A stretch of 64,000 bases of DNA from the NCBI GenBank assembly GCA_023333565.1, contig JAJKFH010000927.1:372001-436000 (forward strand), written 5' to 3'. The DNA is from Puffinus mauretanicus (taxonomy: Eukaryota; Chordata; Aves; Procellariiformes; Procellariidae). The translations under genes were made by a program, and so were the position numbers. This document shows, piece after piece, positions 50,001 to 61,932 of the stretch (positions within the stretch are counted from its first letter, which is position 1; every line of letters begins with the position of its first letter). Under the pieces are notes generated by a model. The model had not been told where the DNA came from, did not search any database, and saw only the letters and a program-made list of their open reading frames with translations.

Positions 50001-52610
50001 GAGAATGATACCACCTATGGATGTTTCACCCTCAGAGAAGGGAAACTGGTGCTGAGAGTGAACAGCTGGGATATTCCTTTATTTTTTAAAGAAAGATTTT
50101 GCCCTTCCCGCATGTGCCTCTGCAGTTTGTCTACACAACCAGAGTTGGTATCAGCTGTAAGTGAACCAATGGTGTATTTAGTTTTGTAGCATAGGTAGCA
50201 GCAATGAAGACCCGATGGCACAAGCTCAAGCAGCTTGCCTACGTGCCTCAGGTCTGGCACGCTTGTGCTTTGATTGCTCAGGCTCGTCTTCACTGCACAG
50301 TCCTAGGTCAAAGCTGCGTGAATGTGCTACCCTCTGCACAGTCACAGCTTCTGTGGCAGCAGTGTCACACTGTCTCCTAGAACTGGACCGGCTGAACTTT
50401 CCTGGAAACAAGTCTTTTGGCTGGATGGCAAAACACATCCCCCTCTTTCCCTGCAACATCCAGATCTCTCGTGTGAGTTGAGGGATGAGCCGTGTGCTGA
50501 AGGCTCAGTAGATGATGCTGGTGGCTCAGTCCCCTCAACAGTCATTTTGGTACGAATTAATCTTGAATTTGTTATTTTAGAGTAATTAAATTTCACAGTT
50601 ATGGCTCTGTCCAAAAGATACCTGACTCTTCAGTGAATTCTGGATCAGGTTCCAAGCTCAGTCCCTTTTTAATGTGATCCACAAGAATTTGATTGATTAT
50701 AGCTGCCAATGAGAACATCTTATATAATCTAATATACAGGATTTTGAGCGTTATCCTTATATTAAAAGGTGATGGGTGTAGGTTTGACATTTGTTCCTGT
50801 TGGTTTGCTGCTTGACACAAACCAGTTCCGCAGAAGCCTTTTATGATTGGAAGTGCATTTTTGCACACAGAGGAATTAAAAGCTGAGTGTGATTGGACTG
50901 ACTAGTGAACAAGTCTTCATATAGAAATACATGGAGCAACTCTTCGGCGTGCTGTGGAAATTAGGCTTTGTTGCAAGGCATAGGTGTGTGAGCAGAGACA
51001 GCAGTTGTCTCAATACATGCGGTTAAGAGTCCTTTTAGTATCTCAGAGGGTGGCTTCAGGCCCTTCAGCACTTTGTCTGGACTGTCTCACCAGGAGAGAG
51101 GGGCGGCGGGAGGGGAAAAAGCCAGGAGTGCCTGTCTTTTATAATGTTCTGTTTTTAAAGCAAAAAGTCTCTGGGGAGCATAGGGTCCTAAAAGTCCAAG
51201 GCCTGGAATTCTTCCTTTTGCTCTTTCCATTTTAAACAGGAAACATTTGCACTAAGTTATTCCAGGGGGAGAATTGTAGGTTCATTTCAAGGCAGATAAT
51301 GTTTGTTCATTGCCTATGTCCATGATTTACCCCATGGGCTTAAACGAGTGCAGCAGAAAACCACATGTTTTGTTTTACTTCATCAAAACAAGTTCCAGTG
51401 GAGTCTGGGAGCCCAGATTAAGAAAGGGGGAGCATGCTTGTAAAATCTCTGTGTGAACAAAAGAGAAGCATTGACAAATTGTGAACACCTGATCTGCTGT
51501 ACCAGAATGATGACTTTTTTAATAAATCTATGCAAAAAATATTTAAACAGTTGATGAGTTCAGTCCCAAAGCCACAGAGCAGGTGTAATTGATTTATACT
51601 TTCAGCCCCTGTTTTGGGTCAAAACCCTGCCGTCTTCCTTCAGCTCTCGCTTGGAGAGAAGCTTCCTCTGCAGACAATGAGAGATTTTGCCCGAAGTGCA
51701 AAGACATTTGCAATCAGACTGGCAAAAACTCCTAATTGAGTTGAACTTTTGGGGATGCTCTGGTGACATGTCTGTGAGAACAATTATTTTTGCCATTTCA
51801 AAAGTATCACAAGTTAAGCTGTACTAGGAAAAAATACCAATGCTTCATTAGTGTAAATCATGGAATTAAGATGCAGAAAGCTACAGAGAGGGCTCCGTGG
51901 CACATCCTCAGGGATGACATGTTCACATGTTGCTTTTCACATGAACTAGAGCTTGTCAGATCGGTACTGATGCAGACAAGTTACAGGGCTGTTGTAATAT
52001 CAGGCCTTCTAGATCACAGGAGTTTTTTTGAAACCCCGTTGGCAGCTCGCCCATTAAACACAGGTATTGTAGCCTGACATCCCTAGTGTTTCTTCCAGGA
52101 GTTCCAGTTTTTCCAGCTATGGTGTTTGGAAAGTTTTACAGTCTTGACATGCTAGGAGAAAAAATAGTGGGAAATGGCTTGGAAAGCGTGAATATTTGTG
52201 CACGTAAAGCTTATGGGATTTGCAGACTTGCAGACGCAACTCATCTGTTTATCCTCAGGCTAGATAAGATTCAGTCAAACATGCATTGTTTAAAGGAGCT
52301 TTGTTTCCATTATGGCAAATGGATCACAGGAGGCTGACTTTGGGAGCTGAAGGGCTCCAGTGCCTCCCCCATTGTAAAAGGGCTGTGATGTGCGCTGGAC
52401 CCTTCCTCCAGCGTCCTGGGTGTTACAGACTTTTGTAGCGTGCAGGTGGGAGGCTTGTTACCCTTCAAAAGTTCTTTTGATTCATCTGGACCTGGCATGC
52501 TTGAGGTGGTATTTCCTTTCCCAAAGTAAACATAGATTGTGAGTACAATAATGTGTCGCTGGGATAGTAGACAGCCTTTTTATGTGCTTTATTATGTTTT
52601 TCCTTCTCAG

Positions 52611-52965
52611 GCGTGGACCTGCAGAGCCACTGGAATATTTAACAGGGCCACGAGTAATATACAAAGAGAGAGATCTTCCCTACTACCAAGGAGGACAGCC
52701 TGTTGTCCACCCATCTAAGGGGAACTACATTCGTGCGCCGGACACAAGAGTGGCAGAATTGAGGTATCCCCAGTACTACCCAGCCCAGCCCGTCACCAGC
52801 CAGCATAAAGGACCCCTCCGGCAGGACGTGCCACCTTCCCCTCCTCAGTCCCACCGAGCACCAGCTTATAATGAAATTGTCCGACACCGTGGGACCAGTC
52901 CAGACCAGTACCAGTACAGGCAACAGGATCCCAGGCAGAAGAACCCCATGACTGCAGCTGTATAG
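52611..52965 (+). CDS. PARD3B: PARD3B terminal coding exon with stop codon
   Basis: The last coding exon contributes one base to a split Arg codon, 117 further residues and a TAG stop (52963-52965). The encoded tail is rich in Pro, Tyr, Gln and Arg and is probably disordered. Landmarks are IYKERDLPYY, RVAELRYPQYYP, HKGPLRQDVPPSPPQ and the end RQKNPMTAAV. The KGPxRQDVPPSP block is shared with the C-terminus of PARD3, and KNPMTAAV is, as I recall, the end of mammalian PARD3B. The acceptor is a strong pyrimidine tract ending ttctcag at 52610. The last four residues (TAAV) are not a class I PDZ ligand, because Ala sits at the -2 position. Together the three exons give the last 189 residues; the PB1-like N-terminal and PDZ domains must be encoded far upstream of this window. 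Confidence 0.96.
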
Positions 52966-53707
52966 CCACGCACTGGACTTGCCAGCATAGCCCGGGAGGA
53001 ATCCCGTTGGACGTCATCCTTGTAGAGTTGTTCCCAAGCGTAGCTGCCTGTAAGAATGGCACACGAGACCTGGAGTCGTTCTGACTGAGCTGGGCTCAGC
53101 GTAGGTGCTTTCTAACAGGCGAACTAAAGCCACGTGAGGTACGATGTGTTTTGAGTACGTGAGGTACCAGACAGTTGAGTATTTTTTAATTTCTTTTAAA
53201 AATAGAAAGTGGCTGCTGGAAATGAAGCGCAACACTTAATACACCTCAGGGCTATTTACCGAATCTGGTTACACCTATACAGTACGTAGCTGTATGTATA
53301 GGGGCAGTCGTGTCACCAGAGTTTACTTCAGAGTGCTGTTGTAGAGCCTTTAAGTGAGAACACAGCATGCAGTACGGACTTTGTGCAGAGCTGGGGATCC
53401 TGCGTAATCCAGTGTGTGATCGTGAGTTGACAAGGGACTGCCACGGAGGTAGTGGCCGCATTCCAGGCACGTTCAGACCAGCAGCTCTGTGCTTTAAGGA
53501 TGCTGCAATTCCAGATTTGTAATCTGGCCTCTGTCTTCCTCTTTCTATTTGGTGGTGGCAGCATTTATCTTGTAGCCTTCATTTTTTGCAGTTTGTGTAG
53601 CAAGATTCTCCTCTTATTGCACCTGCTGCATTTGGAGTAAGGCAAAAAGCTTCATCCGCCATGCTTGGGCAGGCTCACAGAGGACAAGGCAGGCAGCCAC
53701 CTGAGAA

Positions 53708-53738
53708 GTGTGTGTCTGTAGGTGTGTGTGTGTGCTTG
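53708..53738. repeat. GT-rich microsatellite in the 3'UTR
   Basis: An imperfect (TG)n tract interrupted by CTG and AG. If transcribed it would be a UG-rich element of the kind bound by CELF/TDP-43-type proteins. The binding is inference from the motif. Confidence 0.7.
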
Positions 53739-53785
53739 TGAGCGTTTCTTAGTTATACCCTGTGCACTCTTTAAATGTAAACCCT

Positions 53786-53872
53786 GGAGATCAGATCCTC
53801 AGCTGCTGTCAAGAAGTGTTGCTCTGGGGGTTTCAGTGGAGCTGGCCTATAAGAAGTGGCTGAGGAGGTGAC
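53786..53872. repeat. Decayed 'gatcctcagctg' repeat within the 3'UTR
   Basis: 'tcagatcctcagctgctgtc' followed by 'gtttcagtggagctggccta' and 'gtggctgaggagg' follows a sauropsid palindromic repeat. Its halves read 'agatcctcagctggtgtaaa' and 'caatggagct', then 'cagctgaggatctgg'. It seems to be part of the mature transcript. Confidence 0.45.
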
Positions 53873-54300
53873 CGCGGGCATGGACTCCATAACTCATATT
53901 AAGTTACTGTATCAGGTGCTGCCTTGGCTCCGGCAGGGCAGCCCCTTCCCAGCCCGCTCTGGCCGGGGTTACAGCCAAGTGCCTGCCAGCGGCGTGCCCA
54001 GCCCTCACGAGCCTGCCACCGCGTGAAGGCACCTCTCGGTGCGGGGCCCACCCTCAGTCCCCCAAGAGAAGCTCAGCCTTGGGCAGCGCCAGGCCGGTGC
54101 CAAGTGCCAAACCACTCGAGTTCCTGCAGCCAGGGGCCAGCAGGCCAGCAGGGAAAAGGGACTTTTCCCAGCAAGGGGTGAGGGAAAAGACACGGAAAGC
54201 AACAGGGAGGGCTTCAAGACCCTGGGGCCCAGGAGGAAGAGGAGAGAATAGCTGTTTGTAGCAAGTTATTTGCAGCAGTGCATAGGAAGAGAGAAGGTGT

Positions 54301-54316
54301 GGGTGGGGAGGGAGGG
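54301..54316 (+). promoter_or_regulatory. G-quadruplex motif in the 3'UTR
   Basis: GGGTGGGGAGGGAGGG has four G-runs of at least three with single-base loops, the most stable parallel quadruplex class. It is very close to the well-studied MYC promoter quadruplex core. It lies on the sense strand about 1.3 kb past the stop codon, so it could fold in the mRNA. Effects on stability, localisation or polyadenylation are inference. Confidence 0.75.
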
Positions 54317-55961
54317 CCAGCAGCGCAGCAGAGCCATGGGCGGACAGGGTGGTGGGGTACGTGCCTGGCTCTTTGCCCCGCACAGCCTGAGCTTGCTCTG
54401 CAGCCAGCCAGCCTGGGAGGAGGTCAGAAAAGCATGTCCCCAGCCACAGGGACCTGTGCTACCTGGCCCAAAAGGGCTGTGGGTGCTCAGAGATTTGTCT
54501 CAAGGATTTTGTCACAGAGAAACCATACAGTCTTGCCACCTAGAAATACATTTTGTGAAGTTTCCAAGTGTCCTTAATTCCTCGACTTCTGCCTTTTGAG
54601 AGTGTTACTAAACCGTTTGGGCTCCTCTCCTCATCAGGGAGAGACTGTGACCTGGCCAAGGATTAAGCACAAAGATTTCTTTGATGTCTTTTTGACACCT
54701 TTGGTATGCAACAGATTAAATCACATAGGTCACTTCCCAGGTATTAAATATCACCGGGAAGGTTTGTCCTGCTAGGAGCGTGTCCCTTTACTAGATATCC
54801 CTGAGAAAAAGGCTCGTTAGAGTAAGAGGTCCGTTAGGCGCAGGGCAGGGTGGGTCTGTGTGCTGCTGCTTTCCAGGGGCCACTGCCGGTAGGTAATGGC
54901 CCTGATGAGAAGCAGCATTTAATCCCAGCCAATGTTTCTTCTGTGCTGCTAATGCTGGTGAGAGACTGGCCTAACTGTGAGGCACGGGGAGCACGTGCAG
55001 CTGCCCGGCTGGCCGGCAGGCTCTAGCATTTGCATTCACGCCAATCTCTACCCACCAGCCGGGCTGGGAAGCAGGGGAGAGGAGACAGCTTTGGGGCAGT
55101 GAGGGAACATCTCCGTGATTCAGATACAGGGCTGGACTCCCTGGGGCAGGGGCAGGCGCAGCTCTAAATCCAGTCAGGAGGAAGCATTGGTGGGAGGGAG
55201 AGAGGGAGAGGAATGCAACCGATATGAAGCAAGTGTGTTCGGTTCTTGTTCCATTTCTTTCTGCCCTCTTCCCTAGTAATGTAGGAGGGAAAAATCTCTG
55301 GAGGGAGGGTTGGATGTAAAGCTGGATGTCTCTCGGTACCCTTCATAAATAAGGCGCATTCCCCAAGGAAACTCTGCCTGTCGTGTACGTGCTGTACACA
55401 GCCTTGTACTTCTCTCAAAGAGTTTTAGATGCTGTAGGATACTCAGCCAGGACTTGGCAGCCACAGGGTAGCCGCTGGTATTATGAAGGCCCACTGAAAG
55501 TGAAGCGAAAACAAATTAAAATACTTTCCTTTCCCTCCTTGAAATATAACCCCTGATACATTTGATCCAGCTGTAAAGAAACTAATATGTTTGCGACAGT
55601 GGCTTTATCAAGCCAGGCCACAATTAAGAACAGCTCTGAATATAAGCTACTGCCTTTATAAATCACTCTCAACTAACCCTTCAAATGGCATCACAGCACC
55701 GTGAACAGAACTTATTTACAGTATTTCAAGAGCCAGGGCCAAATAAAATCTGGATGGAAACAGCTCCTGGGTTATTTATAGCCTTTGAAGGACCTGCGCA
55801 ATTGTCTCCCTGTAACCTGAATCTCTCCTTAAGAGCTCCCCTTGACTGCATGGGCTCCACTCGGTTGAGGCGGACAGATCAAACGAACACCTTCTGAGCT
55901 GTTAATCTTACCCACAAGGTTATTAAGTGATGCTTCTGCTGTTAGATCAGTACAGAGCTTC

Positions 55962-55978
55962 AAAAAAAAAAAAAAAAA
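55962..55978. repeat. Poly(A) run (17 A)
   Basis: An uninterrupted A-run inside the inferred 3'UTR. It is a likely site of internal oligo-dT priming, which would give misleading apparent transcript ends. Confidence 0.8.
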
Positions 55979-57414
55979 GTGCTACAAGTATAATCTATGG
56001 ATGCATCCTACAGGTGAGGAGCTAAGGAGGAAGAACAGTCTGACCTAGCTGGGGGAACAAGACCAAAAAGTATTACAGAGCATCTCATCAATCTCTGGTG
56101 CCATTGTTCTGGGAGAAAATTGCCATTTGCTGGTTTAATATCTGGTAGAGGTACGGTATTTTCAAAAGTATAATGTGTAACTACAGTATATATAGTCAGC
56201 TTCTCTGCAGTGTAAAATGTATGATTTTAGCACCATATTGTGGAAAAATATGTACCGTGCAGAATTCACGAGGTGCTACAACTGACGGTTGAAAATACAC
56301 ACTTGCAAAATCCAAAAGAGCCGTTAAGTAACAAGTTGTTCTTTTCCCCATATGTCCATATGTTTGGGAAAATTATGAGTCTGAAATGCTCTTGACACGT
56401 AATTGCCTCGCGCTCCCTCATCCAAAATGTGCCAGTCCAGCAGTAAAGTTACTGACGTAGCGGGTGTGAAGGGAGAGTTTGGGTTTGCCACAGGAGCAGC
56501 GTGCCATAAGCGTGCGTGTGAACAGGAGTCAAGACAAGCAGGAGAGAGGCCCGCGCTCACGTGAAGCTGGAAGCTTTGATTTCCTGAGCTGGTGGCGTGC
56601 AGCCTGCATTTCTGGCTCTGGCGTGGGGCCAGCCGGGCCCAGCAGTTGAAAGATTAAGAGATAGAAAAAGAGCCTGTGGATTTTCTGAGTGACCACCCAC
56701 TAGTGAGCCATGATCTTGGCCTGCGAGCAGACATTACCACTGTGATATATTATGATGCAGAAGTCTCTAGGCACCCCTCAAATGCATAAAGAAATATCAA
56801 TTGCCCTTTGTGGAGGGAAAAAAGGGGAACTAAGGATTAAAAAAAAAAAAGGCTCCTGCCTTGAAAAAGTGCATGCAGCCCTGAATTCCATTTCACTCCA
56901 GCTTCCTGATCTAGAAATAGCTTCACATGCTGCCTAATTTTTTTACGGATGAATTGTGCTACCTCCTCCTCCCAGCCATCACAGATTTGTTTATCAGAGG
57001 GTTAGTGCTGTGAGTGAATCCTACCGCCTGCTCTGCCAGGGCCACATCCTGACACTCTGCTCTGAGCAGGGGCTGCTTTGCACTTCCAAAAGGCCCTACA
57101 CCTGTGCTCTCCGTCACAGTTGTTCTGCAGAGTCTCTAAGCCTTACGTGCAAAATCGGAAGCGCTGTTCACTATCTGTGTAGAAGAGAAGGCTTTATAAG
57201 ACACTATTCGGTTATTGTGGGGGAGAGAGAGGTGTTTGTGATCCTGACAATACCTGTGTGTTTAAGTGAAACTGATTTAAAAAATCATGCGTGATTGTTT
57301 TGAGGGAGAAATTCAACACACAATTTGAGAGGTTTTTTTCTAGTACCACATCAAAGATTTTGATCTTTTGTTACATATGGCTATATAAATTTTACCTGTT
57401 TTATTTTGCATTAA

Positions 57415-57420
57415 AATAAA
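57415..57420 (+). terminator. PARD3B: Probable PARD3B polyadenylation signal (AATAAA)
   Basis: A canonical AATAAA (within ttaaaataaagg) is followed about 20-50 bases later by GT/T-rich sequence (tgtatttgtatgtag, then tctttctcttctttg). That is the standard arrangement of signal plus downstream element. Cleavage is expected near 57435-57445. It is the best candidate after the stop codon, but transcript data would be needed to fix the end. Confidence 0.5.
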
Positions 57421-60400
57421 GGCTTTAAGACTATATATGATTATGTATTTGTATGTAGAGTCTTTCTCTTCTTTGTATCTACAAAGTCACCTCACCCCTG
57501 GATGTGATTTGATATTAGAAGATCATGCGTGATCAGGCTGGATCAGAATGGGTAAGGTGACTTTTTAAAAAAAAAAAAAAAAACAAACCCACAACAGCCA
57601 TGTGCTGCCTTGTAGAAAAAAAACATTACAGGGCTTAACTTGATTGCCTCTCAAATCTGCATTGTCTTCAGTTGTAGAGCCGGAGTCCTGATTTCATAGC
57701 CCTGATTGAAAGGAGAAACGAGAGAGAAGTCCCTTGTCATCTCGGCGAATTTCAGCTTAGGCAACTGCATGTTCATTGCTAACGTTCCCCACAGTTTCAT
57801 CTCAACATCGAGCTCTTCTCTTGCTGTCGGTAACAACCGAGATGTCTGCGTCCGTATAGCAGGTACCAGGTCCAACCAGCTGAGGCTATATTTCAGCGGG
57901 ATGGCTGCAGCGCTATCTTGCCAGAGATTTAGGACTCCTTGAAAGTTTTACACAGGTACTTAACTAGAGGTACGTGGGTCATTTCACTGAAGCTGATGAC
58001 GCTACTTTTCATACTCCAGATTATGTGCAAGCATAAATCTTTGTAGGATCAGACCTATGGGTTGCAGAGCACGTTGAGATTCAGGCAAGACTGTTATGTT
58101 AGATGAAGTAATTTTCAAAATAGCGGATATCTAAGTGAAAACTCAATAGGGAGAAGGAAGAATGTAGCCTTTCTGAGATGAAAATTTTGTTTTACTACAA
58201 AGAAAAAGGAAAGAGTAAAAGAACAAAACAGAAGGACAGAAAAGTGCAGAAGGTTTACAACACAAGATATAGCAGAAATTGTAGTAATGGTTCAGTAGAA
58301 ATAAACGTGTACTGCACTCCAAAACATTTTGAATGCAAATCTTGGTATTTATGGCCAAGACAGTTCTGGGCAACTCTGAGACGATTTTAGCATGTATTAT
58401 ATTATAATTCACGTAGATGCCAATTTTAAAAGTTATCAGATCATAATTTGCGCTCATAGCTAAAAACTGGACAAATAAAACACTGATACCTCAGTTTCTC
58501 CTTCTGCTGAAGTTGCACAAAGAGTGGCAAAAGACAAACTGGAAGTGTATTAAAAGCTGGAAACTCAGTGACCACAGTTTCAGAAGGTGCTCCGCGCCTT
58601 GGCGGTGGTCTTCCATGGTTTCCCCACGGCAGCACTCGCTTCCCTGGGACCTGGGCTCGAGTTAAGATCTGTTTTGCAGTCGCTGCTGTGTCTGCATAAA
58701 GAAGTATGTGGAATATTTGACTGTTAATTGATTTTAATGAACCAGACTACGCTCTCATGAGACCTGTATTCTGCTGTAAGCAGCATGGGATGTAGTGCCT
58801 TTCCCCATGGAGGGTCTCAGCAGCGGGTTACTCACCCCAGCAGAAATGCAGTGACCTGCTGCAATGTGGCAGCAGTTGAGCTCTACCCGGGAGCCAAGCA
58901 TAGCAGCCTCTCAGGGGTGAGGACTGTGGCAGCTGCGCTACTTGGGAGGCTTTTGGGAAGCAAAATGCCATTATCGAGATTGGAGTGGAGCTGGGCTGCT
59001 CCTGCAGCCTCCCAGAAGGCGTTCAGGGCTTTTAATAAGCCCCAGAGGCCTCTGGCTCAAAGGCTCTGGAGGCCTCCTGAGGAGGTTGCTCAGGCTCCCT
59101 GTGCTTGGTGCGCTCGTCCCTGCAGAGGAGGTGCGGAGGCGCTGAGGCATGGCTTGGGAAAGTGTGGAAACAAATGAGACTGAGAAGCGATCCTACTTCC
59201 CAGGATCTGCTCCGGGGAGGGCAGCTCTGCCGCTGTTTTTCCCCATGGGCTGGAACAGAGTGCCTGATACAGGCAACCGGAGAGACAGGATTGCTCTGGG
59301 AATCAGGAAGGAGGTGGCGGGGGGAGAGTGGGAAATGGCAGGGAGAGGCAACTGGAGCAGAGGAAAAGGGATGAGAAATTAAACTAGGTTGGGAAGGGGA
59401 AGGTGGGGGGAGTGTCAGACCTGAGCAGGAAATATGTGGTGGAGAAAAGAGGGAATTGTCCCCAATGTGTGAAATTCACGTACCAACAAAGGTGGCACTT
59501 TCTGATACGCTGACCGCTGCTCCCCAATTTCCATTTTGCATCCCAGGCTTGTGACACCCCTCCACTGAGCCCAGAGTCAGGACCTGTTTGCAGCACAAAG
59601 CTACCTGTGCCTGAGGGAGGAAGCAGAAGGGCAAGTAGGAATTGTGAGGAAACCTATCAACCAACATGGGGAGGGACAGACACTCCTCACCCATCACCGC
59701 ACCCTCCCCTAGATCACCTCTTGCCACCGAAATGCCCCGGCCTCCTCCCCACATGCCTCCCTTCACCTCCCTGGGTACCACTGACACCACAAAGTCCCCT
59801 TTGCTGACTGCCTCTTTCATCCCTGGTTCCGCCTGATCTCTGGCGTCCCCAAAGCCACGGTGACCTTCAAACACACATCTTTTGCCTTCACTGCTGAGAA
59901 GCCTTGAGCCATCTGCGAGCGTAGGTAACCAACACCAAGAGTTTTACTGGCACCTGAAAGCGATACGGAGTCAAAGCATGCGGCCCCCAGGGCCGGCGTT
60001 CCTGCGCAGTGCAGGCTGGGGCTGTGCCATCGTTACAGACAGGGACAAGTTGCAGTCACTTATGAATCAGTTGCTTTGTGGGTATGGATTGCAAGAAAGA
60101 CAGATTTTATCTCCACCGTCTTTTTGCTTGTCTAGAACAAGCCTTTGACGTGCGCAAAAGCTGTTTTATTGCTGGCCTGGCACAAAAATCCTGAACCGGT
60201 TTTAGGGGCCAAAAAGGTGATTATAGTCTTTAAAACAGAATTAATTCTCAAACCGTTCCCAAAATATGCCTGACAAACTAACCCAAGCCAGACGAGTTGG
60301 CTGTGCTTACAGCAAAAAAAACTCAGTGCAGAGGAAACAGTCCTGCTTTGCTTTTCCAGAAGAAAATCTGCATCTGAAAGAAAATAATTTATTGGGAAAT

Positions 60401-60883
60401 ATGTACAGTAGAGTAAAATTGCAAAATAAGACATTCAATGGGGGTTCTATATAAATCTGTGCCCTTTGCCTCCAGCAGGTAATGAATAAAAATGATATAA
60501 AGAAGCAATGAACATTCAGTGTTTTATATTTAAAATACATTTTGTGAGGAAAACAATGTGGCATAGAAACAGGACTGAAAGGTTCTCCAAGATAATGCCA
60601 GAAGCTGCAAGATGTTAGCAGCATTGTCGTATAAGTTTCAAGGTGTAGGTTTTTAATTTTCTCTTCTGAATCACAGAAGCAGTCGTGAAAGCTGTCATTA
60701 AAATTCATTACAAGAAAAGTAAACTTACATTAAAACCTACCCCATTCTTCTCCGAATTCTTGGTACTGGTTAGGAAGCAGTGTCTGCTTCTCTGCCAAAA
60801 CCTTACCTACGCAGTGTGATTTAATCTCTAGGCTCTGTTAAATTGGAGTTTTCATACATCACATCCTTCAATCCAGAATACAC

Positions 60884-60909
60884 AAAAAAAAAAAAAAAAA
60901 AAAAAAAAA
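60884..60909. repeat. Poly(A) run (26 A)
   Basis: The longest homopolymer in the window. There is no clear retroposed body in front of it and no obvious flanking target-site duplication. Confidence 0.85.
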
Positions 60910-61047
60910 TTGCAACCTAGATTTTCAAACCAGCAAGCTACGATTTTAAGAGGCTTCATCTGCCGTATTTTTTCTAGGAATTAAAAGAGAATAAAAAATA
61001 GAGTAAATATGAAGAAACTAGTTTTTAAGTAAACAAAAGTAAATACA

Positions 61048-61127
61048 CTATCCCTCCCTTCCTCCCTCCTTCCTTTTTCCCTTCCTCCTAGGTATATATA
61101 TGCACATACATACATACATATATACTT
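61048..61127. repeat. TC-rich tract followed by TA/CATA microsatellite
   Basis: A polypyrimidine stretch of ccctt/cctcc units is followed by tatatata and cataca units. Simple sequence, strongly strand-asymmetric in its first half. Confidence 0.75.
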
Positions 61128-61932
61128 AGGTATTGCTGCTTTTGATCTAAAAGCCAGTTTACTTTTCCAACTTCTTTCTAGCCATTCCCTCTTTCCAAAG
61201 GAGAGTCAGTGGTTACAGCAATGTATGCACGTGAGAAAAGTGGTAAAAACGGTGACCTCCTAGGTCGTGAGTGGATGGATGTGCAGAACAACCGGGACTG
61301 AGCCGCGTACAGCAAAGCGAGGAGGAAGTTTTCAGACAGAGCAGCGTTTCCACATGCTACACATCGCTCCACCGCCTGCATCTCTGTAAGTGACAATTCG
61401 CAGGTGCCTGTCGCAGGTGGAAAGGATTTGCCAGGGTTGCTGCTGTGGGTGAGCAGCTCCGGGGCCGTGGCGCAGCGGCAGCGCGCTGACTGGCCTGGCC
61501 AGGACGGGAAGGGCAGGTGGCACGTCTAGGGAGATTGAAACCAGAGCGTAAGTTAGAGCAATCATGAGGCTGCTCTGAGATTATGTTAAGCAGCCTGACA
61601 GCCTGCTGGTTACTTCAGCAAGCGGAGGAAATCAAAGGCACTCTTAGCATGTCCAGTTGCCAGCTCTGCATTCAGATTTGGCCAAATCAATCACAACTAA
61701 TTCAGTTACGGGAGCGTTAGGTACAAGAAGGGCGTTTGTGGGTCTGTTCAGAGGCACATGCACACATCCTCTTTAGCATGGAGAATGTCTCTCCTTGCTT
61801 CCCTCCTTCCTTGTTCCTCTCTCCCCTCCGTTGGAAGTAAGCCCTCCAGGCCAGTCATTTTTCTTTAGATAAAACAAGAGGACAGTGAGGCCTCAATCTA
61901 ATGTGCATTTAATGCAGTTGTGCTGCCAGTCT

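Larger units (their letters stand above)
26448..52610 (+). other. PARD3B: PARD3B last intron (about 26.2 kb)
   Basis: The intron is bounded by donor gtacag (26448) and acceptor tgtttttccttctcag (ending 52610), phase 2 on both sides. It contains three antisense CR1-type fragments (27890-28110, 31085-31485, 45030-45120), a poly(A)/GA tract (28903-28940), a GATTTAAATC-rich repeat (32007-32094), short palindromic repeats (29697-29760, 36383-36440, 38821-38900, 40606-40665), an alternating GC/GT run (42429-42448) and a homeodomain-motif-rich block (43330-43530). No second gene, processed pseudogene or tRNA is recognisable. The antisense open frames near 41.7-42.1 kb and 50.3 kb look like chance. 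Confidence 0.85.
52966..57440 (+). other. PARD3B: PARD3B 3' untranslated region (about 4.5 kb, end inferred)
   Basis: Sequence downstream of the TAG has no splice-linked coding continuation. It runs to the first AATAAA (57415-57420) with a good GT/T-rich downstream element. GC content is clearly higher at 53.9-55.1 kb than in the introns. Inside it are a hairpin (53274-53302), a GT-rich microsatellite (53708-53738), a decayed palindromic repeat (53786-53872), a strong G-quadruplex motif (54301-54316) and poly(A) runs (55962-55978 and, if the transcript runs on, 57567-57583). Weaker signals that could give shorter UTRs are ATTAAA near 54714 and 54742 and AATAAA at 55742-55747. Open frames in this region look GC-driven and non-coding. 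Confidence 0.6.

Noticed and set aside
54005..54599. Overlapping open frames in the 3'UTR
   Set aside because: They lie after the PARD3B stop codon in a GC-rich stretch, open in several frames at once, with no conserved motif.
55742..55747. Internal AATAAA as the main polyadenylation signal
   Set aside because: The downstream sequence (tctggatggaaacagctcctg) lacks a clear GT/T-rich element, unlike the signal at 57415-57420. It is kept only as a possible alternative.
58785..59177. 130-residue open frame downstream of PARD3B
   Set aside because: GC-driven open frame with Ala/Arg/Gly-rich content and no splice-linked partners or family resemblance.
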